Assembly: GCA_902588925.1 (NCBI GenBank)
Contig: CACIRB010000003.1
Coordinates: 1-64,000 of the forward strand
DNA length: 64,000 nucleotides
Direction of reading: 5' to 3'
Source: an uncultured Pelagibacteraceae bacterium
Lineage (GTDB): Bacteria > Pseudomonadota > Alphaproteobacteria > Pelagibacterales > Pelagibacteraceae
Every line of letters begins with the position of its first letter. Positions within the stretch are counted from its first letter, which is position 1. A model generated the notes under the pieces. That model made no database searches and was not told where the DNA came from. It saw only the letters and a program-made list of their open reading frames with translations. This document shows positions 10,175 through 20,163 of the stretch, one piece after another. Position numbers and translations under genes: made by a program.

Positions 10175-11241
10175 TTAAATAAGTTTTTTAGTCCGTTGGA
10201 GGAAGCTTCACATACTCCTCTCTCAGTAATTAATCCACTTACATATTTTGCAGGAGTTACATCAAAAGCTAAATTCATTGCTTTACTTTTTTGTGGGTAT
10301 ATCAAAACTTTCTTAACTTGATTATTTTCATCAATCCCCTCCACATGAGATAATTCCTCAGAATTTCTTTCCTCAATAGGAATGTGTTTTGCATCATTGA
10401 TATTCCAATCAATTGTTGAGCTTGGCAGTGCAACATAAAAAGGGACTTTATTATCATGTGCAGCTAAAGCTTTTAGATAAGTTCCAATTTTATTACATAC
10501 ATCTCCATTTGATAGAGTTCTGTCTGTTCCAACAATACACATATCAACTTCGCCTCTTTGCATTAAAATTCCTCCAGTATTATCAGCAATTATTGTATTT
10601 GGAATTTCTTCCTCATTTAGCTCATATGAAGTTAAATTTGCACCTTGGTTTCTTGGCCTTGTTTCATCAACCCATACATGAACTGGAATACCTTTTTTAT
10701 GAGCATGATAAATGGGTGAAGTTGCAGTTCCCCAATTAATAGTTGCTAACCAACCTGCATTACAATGAGTTAAAATATTGACTGTACTTTTTTTCTTATT
10801 GTGAATTTCTTCAATTATTCTTAATCCATTAATTCCTATATTCTCACAAAACTTTTCATCTTCATCACAAATTTCTTTAGCTTCTTTTAAAGCTATATCT
10901 AAAATTTGATTATTATTTATTCCTGATAATTTGTTCATCATACGATCTACGGCCCATTTTAGATTTATGGCAGTAGGTCTAGATTGAACTAAATCTTCTG
11001 AACTTTTTTTAATAAATTCAGGATCATTACACTCTTGAATAGCCAAAACAATTCCATAAGCTGCAGTTGCTCCAATTAGCGGGGCACCTCTTACTTCCAT
11101 AACCTTTATTGCATTAATTGCGTCCTTTACTGTCTTTAATTCTTTAATAACGAAATTGTGTGGTAGCTTAGTTTGATCAATTATCTTAACAACACTTTCC
11201 TCATACCATATTGTTCGATATTCTTTTCCCTCTATTCTCAT
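10171..11241 (-). CDS. mtnA: S-methyl-5-thioribose-1-phosphate isomerase
   Basis: EVRGAPLIGATAAYG, THCNAGWLAT, VDETRPRNQGANLTSYEL, VGTDR. Confidence 0.93.
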   Translation of the reverse strand: MRIEGKEYRTIWYEESVVKIIDQTKLPHNFVIKELKTVKDAINAIKVMEVRGAPLIGATAAYGIVLAIQECNDPEFIKKSSEDLVQSRPTAINLKWAVDRMMNKLSGINNNQILDIALKEAKEICDEDEKFCENIGINGLRIIEEIHNKKKSTVNILTHCNAGWLATINWGTATSPIYHAHKKGIPVHVWVDETRPRNQGANLTSYELNEEEIPNTIIADNTGGILMQRGEVDMCIVGTDRTLSNGDVCNKIGTYLKALAAHDNKVPFYVALPSSTIDWNINDAKHIPIEERNSEELSHVEGIDENNQVKKVLIYPQKSKAMNLAFDVTPAKYVSGLITERGVCEASSNGLKNLFK

Positions 11242-11242
11242 A

Positions 11243-12172
11243 TTAATAAATTTTATTTAAATATTTAATTATCTCTTTGCTTCTAGGATCCTCGTCTGCA
11301 AAACATTTTGTTAAAGTTATTCCATGCCATCCACCAGTTGTTAATTTTTTTTTACAATTGGTATCGCTAACATCAACAAATATAACATTTTCAGAGTCAG
11401 ATAAAAATTTTAATGTTTTAGAATTTTCATATTTATCTTTTATATGACTAAAAACTAAAACATTTTCTAATTGTTCTAATTTAATTAATGATATTTTATA
11501 GTTTCTCCAATTTATCCAACCTTGATGTGGATTTTTTGAATTTGCAAATTTACTTGATTGTGCAGGATGAAAAGCTATTACACCTTTAATATCATTTGGG
11601 AAATTTGATTTTAATGTAAGCGAGTCCCATCCACCTGCAGAGTGTCCTGATAAAACTATATTTTTAAATCCATTGTTTTTAAATTCATCTATCTTAACTT
11701 TCATAACATTATTTCTTCTTTTTGGCCCCTTCCATTTATCAACTAACAAAATGCCATTTTTATCTTTAAGATTTAATACACTGTTTACGTCTTGATTATT
11801 TTTATCGTAAATTTCCCAAAATTTATCTTCTTCACTTTGAGTCCAGCCTCTTACTCCAGAACACAATTGATATGTTTTTATAATTAAATCTTTAATTTTC
11901 GTTCCATCTAATTGATAGATTGCAGGTGGTATTTTTCCCCAAATATTCTTGCATCCATTTACTTTTTGTTCGCCGCCCCAAGCGCCATGTGTGTAAATCA
12001 AAATTAAAGTTTTATCTTTATCAATGCTATTATTTATTTGATAATATTCACCTTTGTTGTTTACAAAAGAATTTAAATTAGAAATTTTTTTTAAATCCTT
12101 TTCAAATCTTTTATCAGCAAATGAATTTGTATTTATTAATAAAAAAAATATTAAAATTAATATTTGTTTCAT
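11243..12172 (-). CDS. Secreted alpha/beta hydrolase-like protein
   Basis: N-terminal signal peptide; VLSGHSAGGWDSL nucleophile elbow (GHSAG). Confidence 0.65.
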   Translation of the reverse strand: MKQILILIFFLLINTNSFADKRFEKDLKKISNLNSFVNNKGEYYQINNSIDKDKTLILIYTHGAWGGEQKVNGCKNIWGKIPPAIYQLDGTKIKDLIIKTYQLCSGVRGWTQSEEDKFWEIYDKNNQDVNSVLNLKDKNGILLVDKWKGPKRRNNVMKVKIDEFKNNGFKNIVLSGHSAGGWDSLTLKSNFPNDIKGVIAFHPAQSSKFANSKNPHQGWINWRNYKISLIKLEQLENVLVFSHIKDKYENSKTLKFLSDSENVIFVDVSDTNCKKKLTTGGWHGITLTKCFADEDPRSKEIIKYLNKIY

Positions 12173-13041
12173 TTTTTAAGAACTCTACCAGCAACAGTTC
12201 TGAGTTTATCTATTGTTTTTTGGGTTCGTTTTTCCGGAGCAGTAATAATAGCTACATCTAAGCAATTATTAGTTGGATCGTTTGGATCTATATAGTTCTC
12301 AAAATTATCAATTAAATTTTTGATCATTACTTTTGCTTTTTCAGCATTTCCTAGTAAAACTTTTATTACTTGTTGGACATCAACGTTTTCATGATCTGGG
12401 TGCCAACAATCAAAATCTGTTACCATTGAAACTGATGCATATCTAATTTCAGCTTCTCTTGCGAGTTTTGCTTCAGGCATGTTAGTCATTCCAATAACAT
12501 CTGCTTTCCAAGATCTATATAAATTAGATTCTGCTAATGTTGAAAATTGTGGGCCTTCCATAACAACATAAGTTCCATTTCTTTGATATTCTATGTTGGA
12601 TTTTTTAATAGCATCTTCGCATGCATTCATTAATCCATTTGATGTGGGATGTGCCATTGATACATGGGCAACAATTTCCTCATCAAAAAAAGTTTTTAAT
12701 CGTGCAAAAGTTCTATCAATAAATTGATCAACAATAACAAATTTTCCAGGTGGCAAATCTTCTTTTAAGGATCCTACAGCTGAAACTGAAACAATGTCTG
12801 TAACACCTAATTGTTTTAATGCATCGATATTCGCTCTAAAATTTATATTTGATGGAGAAACAAAGTGTCCTCTCCCATGTCTTGGTAAAAAATAAACTTC
12901 TTTATTGTTGTAATTAGTTTTTATAATTTGATCAGATGGTTTGCCCCAAGGGGTATTAACTTCTAACAATTCTCTGTTGGTAAATTCTTCAACATCGTAG
13001 AGGCCACTTCCACCAATTATTGCTAATTTATTTGTTGTCAT
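12169..13041 (-). CDS. mtnP: S-methyl-5'-thioadenosine phosphorylase
   Basis: LAIIGGSGLYD, LPRHGRGHFVSPS, VVMEGPQFSTLAES, GMTNMPEAKLAREAEI. Confidence 0.93.
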   Translation of the reverse strand: MTTNKLAIIGGSGLYDVEEFTNRELLEVNTPWGKPSDQIIKTNYNNKEVYFLPRHGRGHFVSPSNINFRANIDALKQLGVTDIVSVSAVGSLKEDLPPGKFVIVDQFIDRTFARLKTFFDEEIVAHVSMAHPTSNGLMNACEDAIKKSNIEYQRNGTYVVMEGPQFSTLAESNLYRSWKADVIGMTNMPEAKLAREAEIRYASVSMVTDFDCWHPDHENVDVQQVIKVLLGNAEKAKVMIKNLIDNFENYIDPNDPTNNCLDVAIITAPEKRTQKTIDKLRTVAGRVLKK

Positions 13042-13074
13042 AATTTGAAATATATTTATTTATAATTAAGTATT

Positions 13075-13602
13075 ATGAATTTAAAAGATCATATTAGATC
13101 AATTCCTGATTATCCTAAAAAAGGTATTTTATTTAGAGATATAACTACTCTAATTAAGAACGAAAAAGCTTTTGCCGAAACGATCAATCAAATTATTGAA
13201 AGATCTAAAAAATATAAAATTGATAAGATTGCTGCAATAGAATCAAGAGGTTTTGTGTTTGCTTCTGCAGTTTCTTATATCCTTAAAAAACCTTTTATAA
13301 TGTTAAGAAAAAAAAATAAATTACCAGCTGAGGTACATTCTGTAGATTTTGAATTAGAGTACGGAACGGCAACTATTGAAGTTCACAAAGATTCTATTTT
13401 AAAAGATGAGTCTGTTTTAATAATTGATGATCTAATTGCAACTGGAGGAACTGCAGAAGCTGCTGCGAAATTGGTAGAAATGTGTGAAGCTAAAGTTGGA
13501 GCGTTTATCTTTGTTATTAATTTATTTGATTTAGGTGGATCGGATAATTTAATTAAAAAAAATTACAAAGTAGAAAATTTAATTGATTTTCCAGGACATT
13601 AA
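13075..13602 (+). CDS. apt: Adenine phosphoribosyltransferase
   Basis: IPDYPKKGILFRDITTLI; VLIIDDLIATGGTAEAA PRPP motif. Confidence 0.95.
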   Translation: MNLKDHIRSIPDYPKKGILFRDITTLIKNEKAFAETINQIIERSKKYKIDKIAAIESRGFVFASAVSYILKKPFIMLRKKNKLPAEVHSVDFELEYGTATIEVHKDSILKDESVLIIDDLIATGGTAEAAAKLVEMCEAKVGAFIFVINLFDLGGSDNLIKKNYKVENLIDFPGH

Positions 13603-13603
13603 T

Positions 13604-13680
13604 TGGTAGCGGGAAGTGGGATCGAACCACTGACCTCGGGCTTATGAGTCCCGCGCTCTAACCAACTGAGCTACCCCGCC
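13604..13680 (-). tRNA. tRNA-Met (CAT), elongator-type
   Basis: Reverse strand GGCGGGGTAGCTCAGTTGGTTAGAGCGCGGGACTCATAAGCCCGAGGTCAGTGGTTCGATCCCACTTCCCGCTACCA; cloverleaf with CTCATAA anticodon loop and encoded CCA. Confidence 0.95.
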
Positions 13681-13737
13681 ATAAAAAAGTTACTTTTATT
13701 ATAAATCAATAATTTTTCAATAAACTTTTAATCTAAA

Positions 13738-13947
13738 CTAAATCAATAGATAAGCGATTATTCCACTAACAAGTGCTAATAAAATAGCGCTAAAGAAAAG
13801 TTTTTTTCTTAAAGATTTTTTTTGATCTAATCGAACTCTATTAAGGAGAATATTTACATTAGTAGTTTTATAAGGATCTAAATATAAATCTTTTCTTGGC
13901 TCTAAATCATTTTCATACGGACTAGGATCTCGATCTTTATTTTTCAC
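13738..13947 (-). CDS. Small tail-anchored membrane protein of unknown function
   Basis: 69 aa, charged N-term, single C-terminal TM; resembles the protein at 29688..29885. Confidence 0.65.
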   Translation of the reverse strand: MKNKDRDPSPYENDLEPRKDLYLDPYKTTNVNILLNRVRLDQKKSLRKKLFFSAILLALVSGIIAYLLI

Positions 13948-13989
13948 AATAATATTTAATCAGGTGTTTGATATTAATGCAAACTTAAA

Positions 13990-16434
13990 CTAATTATTTT
14001 TAAAATTAGTTTGTTTCAATGGCTTAAAGATAATTTCAGCTGGATATTTAATTTTTTCAATTTCTATTGAAATATCCCCATTTAAAAGTTCGTCATTTGA
14101 AAAGTCATTATCTATATATCCAAATGCAAGATTTTTTTTGAAATTAAAGGAATAATTGCCAGATGTTGTTCTTCCTACGATTTTATCATCTTTATAAATT
14201 GGCTCATCGTGAAGTAGAAGAGGTTTTCCAGGTTCATTGTTTTTAAGAATAAACATGGCAAACTTTCTATTAATTTTTTTATCTTTTATTTTTTCCAGCG
14301 CTTCTCTTCCAATAAAATTAAAATCTTTCTTGTAACTAATAGTGAAATTAAGACCTGCTTGGTATTGATTTTCTTCAGGTGAAATATCATGGCCCCAATG
14401 TAAAAAACCACTTTCCATTCTCATTGTATCTAATGCATGCATTCCACAATTAGATAAATTATATTTTTTTCCTTTTTCTATTATTTTCTCGTATATATTT
14501 TTAGAGTCAGAAATTTTAACATAAAGCTCATAACCTAACTCACCAACATAAGATAATCTTTGGGTCCAAATTTTAATATTATCGATTTCTATAAATTTTG
14601 AATTTGCAAATTTAAAATTTTCATTACTAAAATTATCTGAACTTAGTTCTTGCATTAATAATCTACTTTTTGGCCCAAATATTCCAAACACACAATAATC
14701 ATCAGTAATATCATTTAATTCAACATCTTGAGATAAATGTTTTTTAATATGAAATTTATCTCTTTCTCTTGTTGCTGCTGAACTAATAATTCTAAAGTGG
14801 TTTTGTTCAATACAAACCACTGTAAGATCTGTTTCTATTCCTCCATCTTTATTAAGCATATGAGTATAAGTACATTTTCCAGGTTCTTGCTTTATATTTG
14901 ATGTACAAATTCTCTGAAGATCTTCATGAGCTTTCTTGGATTTAATTTCAAATTTAGAAAACGGAGATAAGTCATATAGCCCAACATTTGTTAGGGTGTT
15001 GTTGGTCTCAAACTCAACTGATGGGTACCAGTTTTGGTAATTATAACTGTATTCATACTCAGCTTTTTCACCATCAAGAGCAAACCACATTGGTCTTTCA
15101 TATCCAGCTGAAACTCCAAAGCACGCACCAAAACTTTTTAATTCATTGTGGTAAGGTAATTTTTTTACATTTCTTGATGTTGTGTGTTGTTTGTAAGGCC
15201 AGTGCATTCCGTATAAATCTCCAAGGGACTCTGTGATACGATCTTTAATAAAACCTATATCTGAGTGAAACTTTTGAAATCTTTTTATATCATAATTAAA
15301 AATATCTTCATTAATATGACCTGTCATTAACCATTCAGCTGTAACCTTTCCAACTCCACCACCGCTACCAATACCAATACTATTTAAACCACAACTAACA
15401 AATAAATTTTTAACCTCAGGAACTTCACCTAATAAAGAATTTGTATCGGGAGTAAAAGATTCTGGTCCTGAAAAAAACTTTCTAATTCCAGCTTGTTCTA
15501 AAATTGGAAATCGTTTTATAGATTTTTCTAAATAAGGTTCAAAATGATCGAAATTTTCAGGAAATTCACCAAATGAAAAATCTTCTGGAACTTTATTTGT
15601 TTTGTTAAACGCTGGAATTGATTTTCCCTCAAATATTCCAATTAAAAGTTTTCCAGCATCTTCTTTTATATATGTGCTACTATCAAAGTCTCTTATAACA
15701 GGTAATGTTGGAGAAAGATTTTCAATAGGTTCTGTGATTACATAAAAATGTTCAGCTGGATATAAAGGAATACTTACTCCTATTTTTTCTCCTATTTGTC
15801 TAGACCACATACCTGTTGCAAGAACTACATATTCACATTCAATATCCTGTCCATTAACTCTAACACCACATACTCTTCCATTTTTAGTTAAAATCGTTTC
15901 AACAGGTGATTGCTCGAATATTTTTGCCCCACCCAATCTTGCACCTTTTGCCAACATGTGAGTAACACCACTTGGATCTGCAGCACCATCACCTGGCATT
16001 AACACTCCACCTTTTAAATCCTCTGTGTGCATGATTGGATAATTTTTCTTTATTTGATCTTTATCTAAAATCTTAATATCTACATCATACAGTTGAGCGG
16101 TAGTTGCTTGTCTTTGAAGCTCTTGCCATCTAGCATCTGTCTGAGCGATAGATAATGCTCCATTAATTCTTAAACCTGCAGAGTGATCAACTTCTTTTTC
16201 TAATTTTTTATAAAGATCTAAAGTATATTTTCTAATTTTTGTAACTGCAGCTGTGGGTCCTAATTGACTAACTAATCCTGCTGCATGCCAAGTTGTACCT
16301 GATGTCAATTGATCTCTTTCTAAAAGAACAACATCTTTCCAACCAAATTTTGTTAAGTGATAAGCAACAGAACAACCTATAACTCCACCTCCAACAACAA
16401 CTACTTTGGTGCTAGAAGGATATTTCTTTTCCAT
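13990..16434 (-). CDS. FAD-dependent oxidoreductase with GcvT domain (dimethylglycine/sarcosine dehydrogenase family)
   Basis: VVVVGGGVIGCSVAYHLTKFGWKDVVLLERDQLTSGTTWHAAGL; C-terminal GcvT fold (YVGELGYELYV, ALDTMRMESGFLHWGHDISPEEN). Confidence 0.9.
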   Translation of the reverse strand: MEKKYPSSTKVVVVGGGVIGCSVAYHLTKFGWKDVVLLERDQLTSGTTWHAAGLVSQLGPTAAVTKIRKYTLDLYKKLEKEVDHSAGLRINGALSIAQTDARWQELQRQATTAQLYDVDIKILDKDQIKKNYPIMHTEDLKGGVLMPGDGAADPSGVTHMLAKGARLGGAKIFEQSPVETILTKNGRVCGVRVNGQDIECEYVVLATGMWSRQIGEKIGVSIPLYPAEHFYVITEPIENLSPTLPVIRDFDSSTYIKEDAGKLLIGIFEGKSIPAFNKTNKVPEDFSFGEFPENFDHFEPYLEKSIKRFPILEQAGIRKFFSGPESFTPDTNSLLGEVPEVKNLFVSCGLNSIGIGSGGGVGKVTAEWLMTGHINEDIFNYDIKRFQKFHSDIGFIKDRITESLGDLYGMHWPYKQHTTSRNVKKLPYHNELKSFGACFGVSAGYERPMWFALDGEKAEYEYSYNYQNWYPSVEFETNNTLTNVGLYDLSPFSKFEIKSKKAHEDLQRICTSNIKQEPGKCTYTHMLNKDGGIETDLTVVCIEQNHFRIISSAATRERDKFHIKKHLSQDVELNDITDDYCVFGIFGPKSRLLMQELSSDNFSNENFKFANSKFIEIDNIKIWTQRLSYVGELGYELYVKISDSKNIYEKIIEKGKKYNLSNCGMHALDTMRMESGFLHWGHDISPEENQYQAGLNFTISYKKDFNFIGREALEKIKDKKINRKFAMFILKNNEPGKPLLLHDEPIYKDDKIVGRTTSGNYSFNFKKNLAFGYIDNDFSNDELLNGDISIEIEKIKYPAEIIFKPLKQTNFKNN

Positions 16435-16436
16435 TA

Positions 16437-17555
16437 CTAATGTTTGACAGCTTCTCCAGGTTCTACAAAATTGTGACCAAATACGTCTGCAACTGCTTTA
16501 TAAGTAACCATTCCTTTATGGACATTTAATCCAGCTAAAAAGTTTTTATCTTCACTTAATGCTTTCTGGTAACCATTATTTGCAAGTTTGACTAGATAAG
16601 GAAGCGTTGCATTGTTTAATGCTAAAGTAGAAGTTCTTGGAACTCCACCTGGCATATTTGCTACACAATAATGAACAACATCATCAACAATATAAGTTGG
16701 TTCTCCATGGGTGGTTGGTTTACTTGTTTCAACACATCCACCTTGGTCAATTGCAACATCAACAATTACAGAACCTCTTTTCATACTTTTGATCATATCT
16801 TTGCTAACTAATTTTGGAGCTTCTGCACCTGGAATTAAAACTCCTCCAACTAATAAATCTGCTTCAGAAACTAATTTTGGAAGATCAATTTTATCACTTT
16901 GCTCTGGAATAATTTTATCTCCAAACATTTCAACTAATTGTTTTAATCTAGCTTCTGATTTATCAACGATATGCACTTTAGCTTGCATACCTGTTGCAAT
17001 CACTGCAGCGTTTTCTCCAACTACACCACCACCTAAAATTACTACAGTTCCTCCAGTAACTCCTGGAGCACCTCCCAATAAAAGTCCTCTTCCACTTTGA
17101 TTTTTTTCTAGACAGTGTGCTCCTGCTTGTACTGACATTCTGCCAGCAACTGCACTCATTGGAGCTAGCAATGGTAATCTTCCATTATCATCTGTTACAG
17201 TTTCATAAGCTATATTAACACTCTTTGATTTAATTAAACCGTCAGTTAATTCTTTTGCGGCTGCTAGGTGAAGATATGTATAGACGATTTGGTTTTCTCT
17301 AATCATATCCACTTCAACTTTTTGAGGCTCTTTAACTTTAACAATTATATCTGCATCATTAAAAATATCAGCTGCTGTGCTTGCTATTTTTGCGCCTGCA
17401 TTTGTATACTGATCATTTTCAAATCCAGCTTCGAAGCCACCGTTGTTTTCAACAATAACCTCATGACCCTCTGAAACTAAAGTTTTAACACTTTCTGGTG
17501 TTAACCCTATTCTATTTTCTTGAGGTTTTATCTCTCTAGGTACGCCTATCTTCAT
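16437..17555 (-). CDS. ald: Alanine dehydrogenase
   Basis: MKIGVPREIKPQENRIGLTPESV...; start placed at the second Met. Confidence 0.95.
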   Translation of the reverse strand: MKIGVPREIKPQENRIGLTPESVKTLVSEGHEVIVENNGGFEAGFENDQYTNAGAKIASTAADIFNDADIIVKVKEPQKVEVDMIRENQIVYTYLHLAAAKELTDGLIKSKSVNIAYETVTDDNGRLPLLAPMSAVAGRMSVQAGAHCLEKNQSGRGLLLGGAPGVTGGTVVILGGGVVGENAAVIATGMQAKVHIVDKSEARLKQLVEMFGDKIIPEQSDKIDLPKLVSEADLLVGGVLIPGAEAPKLVSKDMIKSMKRGSVIVDVAIDQGGCVETSKPTTHGEPTYIVDDVVHYCVANMPGGVPRTSTLALNNATLPYLVKLANNGYQKALSEDKNFLAGLNVHKGMVTYKAVADVFGHNFVEPGEAVKH

Positions 17556-17585
17556 AAGCACTCTCCGTATCTTTAAATAAACTAA

Positions 17586-18932
17586 TTAATTCTTTTGGTT
17601 TTTTTGATAATTCGTAATACCTGTTCTTAGTTTATCAATAATCTCGTCTATATGTTTTTCTTCACATATAAACTGAGGAGCTATAATTAAACAGTCACCA
17701 GTTGCTTTAAAGTTTACTCCTGCTTCATAACAAGCTTTAAAACATTCAAGACCAGCTTTACCTGGTTTGGTATTCATTTTCATATCAATACCACCCATCA
17801 TTCCATAACCTCTTATATTCTCAACAGATTCTAAATCTTGAAGAGAAAATAATCCTTTTTGGAAATAAGGCGCTAAATTTTTTGCTCTGTTAAATATATC
17901 TTCTTTTTCAAAAATATCTTGAACCGCTAAACCTGCTGCTACAGCAACTGGAATTCCTGAATAAGTATAACCATGAAACAATTCAACAGATCCCATTGGA
18001 GAAGCATCCATCACTGCATCATAAATTTCATCTTTACATGCAACTACACCCATAGGAACAACACCGTTAGTTGTTGCTTTAGCCATAGTCATTAGATCTG
18101 GAGTAACACCAAACTCATGACTCGCAAAAGAAGAACCAGTTCTTCCCCAACCGGTAATTACTTCATCAAAAATTAAAAGTATTCCATGTTTGTCACAAAT
18201 TTCTCTTAATCTTTGCAAGTATCCTTTTGGAGGAACTAAAGTCCCAGTAGATCCAGCAATAGGCTCAACTATACAAGCTGCAATATTTTCTGGCCCAAAG
18301 TTACTTGCAATTCTCTCTAGATCGTCCGCAAGATCTCCACCTGTTTCAGGTTGACCACTTACAAATTTATGTTCTGGTAAATGTGTGTGTCTCATGTGTT
18401 GAACACCTGGCATTAAAATACTTGCAAATGTTTTAACATTATTAATCATTCCACCAACTGAAACACATCCTATATTCATTCCGTGATAACCTCTTTCACG
18501 TCCTACAAATCTAAATCTATGAGCATTTCCTTTTGCTCTGTGATAAGCAATAGCAATCTTAATTGCAGTCTCAACAGCAGTTGATCCACAAATAGTAAAA
18601 AACATTTTATTTAAATCACCTGGAGTGTGTTTTGAAATTTTTGTAGCTAATTCGAAAGAACCACCAAATCCTTGTTGAAATGGTTGAGCATAATCTAAAG
18701 TCTCTAATTGTTTAGTAACTGCTTCTGTAATTTCTCTTCTTCCATGTCCTAATGGATTACAAAACAATCCTGAGCTCGCATCAATTTGTGTTTTTCCATG
18801 GTGAGTTTTTAAATAAACTCCTTTTGCTTCAGTAATTAATCTTGGGTTTGCTTTAAAATCTTTATTCGATGTAAACGGCATCCAATGTTCATTTAATGAA
18901 TTTGGAACTGAAGTTCTTGTTTCTGAGCTCAT
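17586..18932 (-). CDS. Class III omega-amino acid:pyruvate aminotransferase (beta-alanine/taurine-pyruvate type)
   Basis: LNEHWMPFTSNKDFKANPRL..., ILLIFDEVITGWGRTGSSFA PLP-Lys region; adjacent to ald and tauABC. Confidence 0.85.
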   Translation of the reverse strand: MSSETRTSVPNSLNEHWMPFTSNKDFKANPRLITEAKGVYLKTHHGKTQIDASSGLFCNPLGHGRREITEAVTKQLETLDYAQPFQQGFGGSFELATKISKHTPGDLNKMFFTICGSTAVETAIKIAIAYHRAKGNAHRFRFVGRERGYHGMNIGCVSVGGMINNVKTFASILMPGVQHMRHTHLPEHKFVSGQPETGGDLADDLERIASNFGPENIAACIVEPIAGSTGTLVPPKGYLQRLREICDKHGILLIFDEVITGWGRTGSSFASHEFGVTPDLMTMAKATTNGVVPMGVVACKDEIYDAVMDASPMGSVELFHGYTYSGIPVAVAAGLAVQDIFEKEDIFNRAKNLAPYFQKGLFSLQDLESVENIRGYGMMGGIDMKMNTKPGKAGLECFKACYEAGVNFKATGDCLIIAPQFICEEKHIDEIIDKLRTGITNYQKNQKN

Positions 18933-19134
18933 ATAATTTTTTCTCTTTTAATTGACTGTTATATATAATTCCAACTATTAGACTAAATGAATTAGTTTGC
19001 TAGAAATATTTTGACCACCCAAAATGATGCGTCATAAATATACAACTTATGATTGAACATATCTTTTTGTTTTACAACCGTTCGAAATTGAATTTAAATG
19101 CCTTTAATTTAATTAAATTAACATAGGGGAATAA

Positions 19135-20076
19135 ATGAAAAAAATACTAAGTTTTATTCTAGGATCTATATTTGCTCTAAACCTTTCAATTTCAGTTGCA
19201 AACTCTGCAGCTAATGAAGTTAGAGTTGCATACTTTCTAGAATGGCCAAGTCCAAATCTAGAGGACATGCAGAAGAAAAATTTTGCAAAAGCTCTTGGTG
19301 TACCAGTTAAGTGGACAAACTTCACTAACGGTGGAGCTATGACTGATGCAATGTTAGCAGGAGATATCGATATTTCTTACTCACAAGGTTTAGTACCTTT
19401 CATTAACGCTGTAAAATCTAACGCGCCAATCAAATTAGTTGATATCGCAATGGAATACGGAATGGGTGGAACTACTTGTGTAACTTCAAATGCATCTGGA
19501 ATTACAAAAGCTAACGCTACTGAATTAGAAGGTAAAAAAGTTGCTGTTCCACTAGGAACAATGGCTGAGTACGTTTTTGATGAAAGTATGAAAGTTGTTG
19601 GTGCTGACAGAGGTAAAATGGATATCATTCAAATGGACCCAGAAGAAGGTGCTGCTGCATTAGTAAGCGGTGATGTTGTAATGGCATGTTTATTTGGTGG
19701 TAACTCTATTAAAGCAGCAACTGCAGTTGGTTCAAGATTGTTAACTGTAGATGAAGCAAGAGCTGCTGGTATATTAGGTATAGATATCACATCTGTTACA
19801 GATAAATTCATGAAAGAAAACCCAGGAATGTTAAGAACTTTCATCGAAGTAACTCACGAAGCAAACGATAGATACAGAGCAGGTAAATCTGATATGAATT
19901 CTATGGCAAAAGCTTCTGAAATGAAAGTTGCTGATATGAAAGAAACTTTAGGTGGATTTAAATTCTTAACTCCAGAAGAAACTAAAGCATCTATGGAGAG
20001 CGGAAACTTAGATGGTTTCTTAAAAGGAATGGGAACACCATCTGGTAACGTAGATACAAGTTTCTTACCTTTATAA
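19135..20076 (+). CDS. tauA: Taurine-type ABC transporter substrate-binding protein
   Basis: Signal peptide, VRVAYFLEWPSPNLEDMQKKNFAKALGVPVKWTNFTNGGAMTDAMLAGDIDISYSQG; followed by tauB/tauC. Confidence 0.85.
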   Translation: MKKILSFILGSIFALNLSISVANSAANEVRVAYFLEWPSPNLEDMQKKNFAKALGVPVKWTNFTNGGAMTDAMLAGDIDISYSQGLVPFINAVKSNAPIKLVDIAMEYGMGGTTCVTSNASGITKANATELEGKKVAVPLGTMAEYVFDESMKVVGADRGKMDIIQMDPEEGAAALVSGDVVMACLFGGNSIKAATAVGSRLLTVDEARAAGILGIDITSVTDKFMKENPGMLRTFIEVTHEANDRYRAGKSDMNSMAKASEMKVADMKETLGGFKFLTPEETKASMESGNLDGFLKGMGTPSGNVDTSFLPL

Positions 20077-20099
20077 TTTTAAAGGTTTAAAACTTTTTA

Positions 20100-20136
20100 A
20101 ATAGGCACTGATTTAAATAATTAGTGCCTATTTTTT
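20100..20136 (+). terminator. Rho-independent terminator-like hairpin between tauA and tauB
   Basis: AATAGGCACT-13nt-AGTGCCTATT followed by a T run. Confidence 0.75.
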
Positions 20137-20163
20137 TTAAAAAATTTCTAATATAAGTGCGCT

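Noticed and set aside
10413-10739. 108-aa ORF on + strand
   Set aside because: Antisense to mtnA conserved motifs.
13604-13680. tRNA-Ile2 (CAT, lysidine-modified) instead of tRNA-Met
   Set aside because: Body GGCGGGGTAGCTCAGTTGGTTAGAGC...CCCGCTACCA matches alphaproteobacterial elongator tRNA-Met; the A31-G39 non-Watson-Crick pair at the anticodon-stem base is noted but does not change the call.
16711-17100. 129-aa ORF on + strand
   Set aside because: Antisense shadow of ald; proline/isoleucine-rich low-complexity translation.
19377-19844. Two short reverse ORFs within tauA
   Set aside because: Antisense to a clearly coding SBP.
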